From contig JAYKKI010000004.1 of assembly GCA_039881145.1 (NCBI GenBank), positions 45,790,001 to 45,854,000 on the forward strand: 64,000 bases of DNA, given 5' to 3'. Under the pieces are notes generated by a model that did no database searches, was not told the DNA's origin, and was given only the letters and a program-made list of their open reading frames with translations. The stretch is from Druceiella hillmani (Eukaryota; Arthropoda; Insecta; Lepidoptera; Hepialidae). Positions 61,441 through 64,000 of the stretch are shown here, piece after piece; the first letter of the stretch is position 1; each line of letters begins with the position of its first letter. Made by a program: the position numbers and the translations under genes.

Positions 61441-63273
61441 TTCCTTTAAAATAAAGTCTGAATACTTATTATTCTTTCATAATATAAATAAAATAGTTTT
61501 TAATATAATTTTGAATAATTACTCTGAAGAGAAGATCTTAGTTTATGGTAATTTTTATTTGTAAAAGAGGTGATACATGATTTTTTGTCGATATAAAGAT
61601 TCTACTAGAAATTTTGGCATATAATTTTGACTAACATGAATGTAAAAATATCTTACCATGTATCAATGTTAAAGTTCCGAAATTTTGTAAAGGGGAATAT
61701 TTTGTATTTTAATACAAGACCTTGTACATTTAAAGTGAGTTTTTCATAGAAATATGAGATTCAAAGGAAAGAGAAGATAAGTGCGAAAGAAATAACGTGA
61801 ACCAAAGCATTTACACAAATGCAAGAGTTTAGTGAACACAAGAAAAAATATTTACGTGATCTCGTATTAACGAGATCATGTAATCTTTTTAGAAAATTAA
61901 ATTTTAATCATTAAGCAGATTTTTCTAACATTGCCTGTTAATTATTAATAAGTTATTGTGCTTTTATGTTTTCCACATGTTTGTAAAAAATACTTCATAT
62001 CTTGATATTTTAAGATGTTTAAAAAGAATTTGTGGTTTTCCTTAAATCAATATTGCAGCAATTGTTTTTTTTAATCGTTTGTCAAACTATTTAAAACACT
62101 ATGTAAACATATGACGTTTAACACATTTTTTTTAACTTTATTATAGTTTTGAAAAAGTATTATATTATTTTGATATTGTAACAAATATCCTGAAAAAATA
62201 CTGAAAACATTTACAGGCTGATAATTTACTGTAAGAAACTAACATCTAATTTTCTATTCTATAAAAAATTATTTAAAATCAAGTCGGAAAAAATAATTTT
62301 GGGTACGTTTTAAGTGTGAATACTTTATAATTATGATTATATAATACCATAATTGTTATTGCTTGTCTGTGTGTCTTATTTTTACGTATTTTATTAATTT
62401 TTAATGAACAATGTTCTTTGATAAACTTTTTTTATATGCTATATAAATTTATTTTTATGATCGTTATAGTATCCGAAAAATGTTTGTTAAATATACTTTT
62501 ACAGTGACCTATTTGGGAATGATACAGGAAAGACAAAAGATATTAAAAACTAGAGAAAACTAATAACAAAATGTCTTTTTAAAAAATTATTACATGTTAT
62601 ATTACTCAAAGTACAATATTTTTTCAATACTAGCAGAAAACCGAATTATGTCTGACACGAATTTAAAATAACGATTTCCTTTAAAGTACAACTCAATGAC
62701 ATTATTTTTTCACAATACTTGAAAACTTTCGGATATTTATTCCAAGTTTCCCAAAAAAATTAATAATTTCATATGGGTTTTTATAATTCTAAAAGTGCGA
62801 TACATTCTAGTTCAGAAAAAAGAATGGACACGGCAGCATGATCCGGACAGTGAACTGTTACTAATTATGAACTGAAGAACATTTTTTCTATTTACTGCCC
62901 GACTCTCACAGTATACCATAAAGAGTAAAAATACTTGAGTAATTAGTTTCTTTAATACCTAATGATTTTGCATTAGTAAATTCATCACCAAACAATAACT
63001 GAAGAAAGTGGTTAGTATCACTTTGATTATACTCAAAACCATAAAAATAAACTTAAATAACCTTGTGAACTTTTTCTTACTAATTCTAAATATTAGTAAA
63101 AACTGAAATAAATTAATGGGTAGATATAACTTAAGAAAAAATCTGTACGTGTCCCCTAAAGAATTTGCATTGTGAGGTTTGCTGAGTGTGTAACATAGGC
63201 ATATATAACTATTCTGAGATAAGATCTCTTGAACTATCTTATCTTATTGAACAGTTCTATTGAATTATATACA
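61441..63273. other. Gene-free stretch
   Basis: No gene is supported and no right end of the piggyBac relic is visible. A small hairpin, TGATCTCGT/ACGAGATCA, lies at 61857-61878 (loop ATTA). Confidence 0.5.
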
Positions 63274-63401
63274 AATGATAATATTATTTTTCTTAATTAA
63301 ACTTATAAATGTAGATTTAATTAGCACATTTGTGTTATTTATAAATAATAATGTTACTTTTCTTAATTAAACTTACAAATCATCATCATCATCATCATCA
63401 T
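63274..63401 (+). repeat. Tandem duplication (period 70) with (ATC)n run
   Basis: A 37-bp segment at 63274-63310 recurs at 63344-63380 with five or so differences; both contain TTTTCTTAATTAAACTTA. The second is followed by about seven CAT units to about 63401. Confidence 0.8.
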
Positions 63402-63762
63402 ATATATTAATACGCTAAGGTTAAGATGTTACACTCCCTTTTTAGAAAAAACCTCACAACTAATCCACATAAATTATATATCATTTTATAGATAATTGTT
63501 TGCTCTACCGGCATCCACAACTAAAAAAATTATTATTGCTATTGTTTTTGCAAATTAATTAATTATTAAAATTATATACACAAAACAGCAATGCTGCCAT
63601 CTAACGCTCAACCATTAATGGCTCAACGTCAATATGATTGACGGTCGGTAAAATTTTTGTTTAATTTCAAATCCACTCACGTATAAATAAAGTGGCGCTT
63701 TATCTCAATGCTTTTGATACTTGCGCCTCTAAATGTCAATTTTAGTAAAGTAGAATAAATAA

Positions 63763-63790
63763 TGCGAAGACTTCGCACGGGTCACGCTAG
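63763..63790 (+). mobile_element. Helitron-like 3' terminus, plus strand
   Basis: TGCGAAG-A-CTTCGCA (63763-63777) is a perfect 7-bp stem. CGGGTCACG then leads to CTAG (63787-63790), followed by T. Hairpin, about 9-base spacing and CTAG|T match Helitron 3' ends. The element lies to the left; 63590-63760 has the less AT-rich character of such elements, but the 5' end was not located. Confidence 0.5.
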
Positions 63791-64000
63791 TATAGTATTA
63801 ATCAGCACATTTGATTCGTAACATAAACGTTTCTTATTATAAATAACATCTACGAGTATAGTCAGTAAATTAGCGTAATTGGAAAAAGTGTGCCTCTTGA
63901 GTGAAATATGTTCTTTTCTCACATAGACATAAAAATTTAAATTTTTATGTATTATTGTATTTTTAGTCAACGGTTTGCAAATATTTTAATTTTTTTTTCA

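Noticed and set aside
61561..64000. Right terminal repeat of the piggyBac relic
   Set aside because: I scanned for TATCTTTCTAGGG-like sequence followed by TTAA and found none.

Overview
This is an AT-rich eukaryotic nuclear segment. I judge about 70% A+T by eye, not by count. It contains almost no intact protein-coding sequence and many decayed transposable elements. The mix suggests an insect, most likely a moth or butterfly: a relic very close to the classical piggyBac transposon with its TTAA target, Ty1/copia retrotransposons primed by initiator methionine tRNA, a pogo-type transposon, Helitron-like ends finishing in CTAG, and a dispersed repeat with a head around GTGCGAGTCGGACTC. The sparse gene content points to a long intron or gene-poor intergenic region. 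Species cannot be named from this window.

Layout. 1-6843 has no recognisable gene and is probably intron or flank of a gene read leftward. The best host-gene evidence is a short minus-strand first coding exon (6946 down to 6844) with an in-frame upstream stop, a GTATGT donor and a GC-rich leader just upstream (about 6985-7080). 7861-15448 is a nested repeat region: two inverted copies of one repeat lie outside, a pair of 95-bp inverted repeats lies inside, and a decayed copia element (10725-15052) carries both LTRs, a primer-binding site, gag, protease, integrase, reverse transcriptase and RNase H remnants, and a polypurine tract. 15449-28187 is mostly featureless, with microsatellites and a Helitron-like end. 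28188-28390 is a fold-back repeat. 29091-31840 is the best-preserved element: a 2,750-bp pogo-type transposon with terminal inverted repeats, a TA duplication, eight subterminal copies of a GGGGCGTWTTGTAG-like motif, a 5' UTR intron and a lightly broken DDD transposase. A second copia lineage (LTR, primer site, gag only) follows at 32184-33175.

33200-54080 is mostly repeat fragments, perfect hairpins and one unidentified open frame (41141-41476). 54407-55056 is a decayed LINE reverse transcriptase on the minus strand, ending next to a TA microsatellite. 56354-60185 is a candidate 3.8-kb element bounded by about 125-bp inverted repeats and the 7-bp direct repeat ATTATCC; the fold-back at 28188 looks like its minimal derivative. 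60260-61430 is a piggyBac relic with a mutated catalytic Asp and a large internal deletion. A Helitron-like 3' end sits at 63763-63790.

No operon, CRISPR array, rRNA or convincing tRNA was found, and I see no intact new biological system. The most useful items are the first exon, the pogo element's subterminal motif array, the fold-back family with its long parent, and the perfect inverted duplications that look like template-switch scars.
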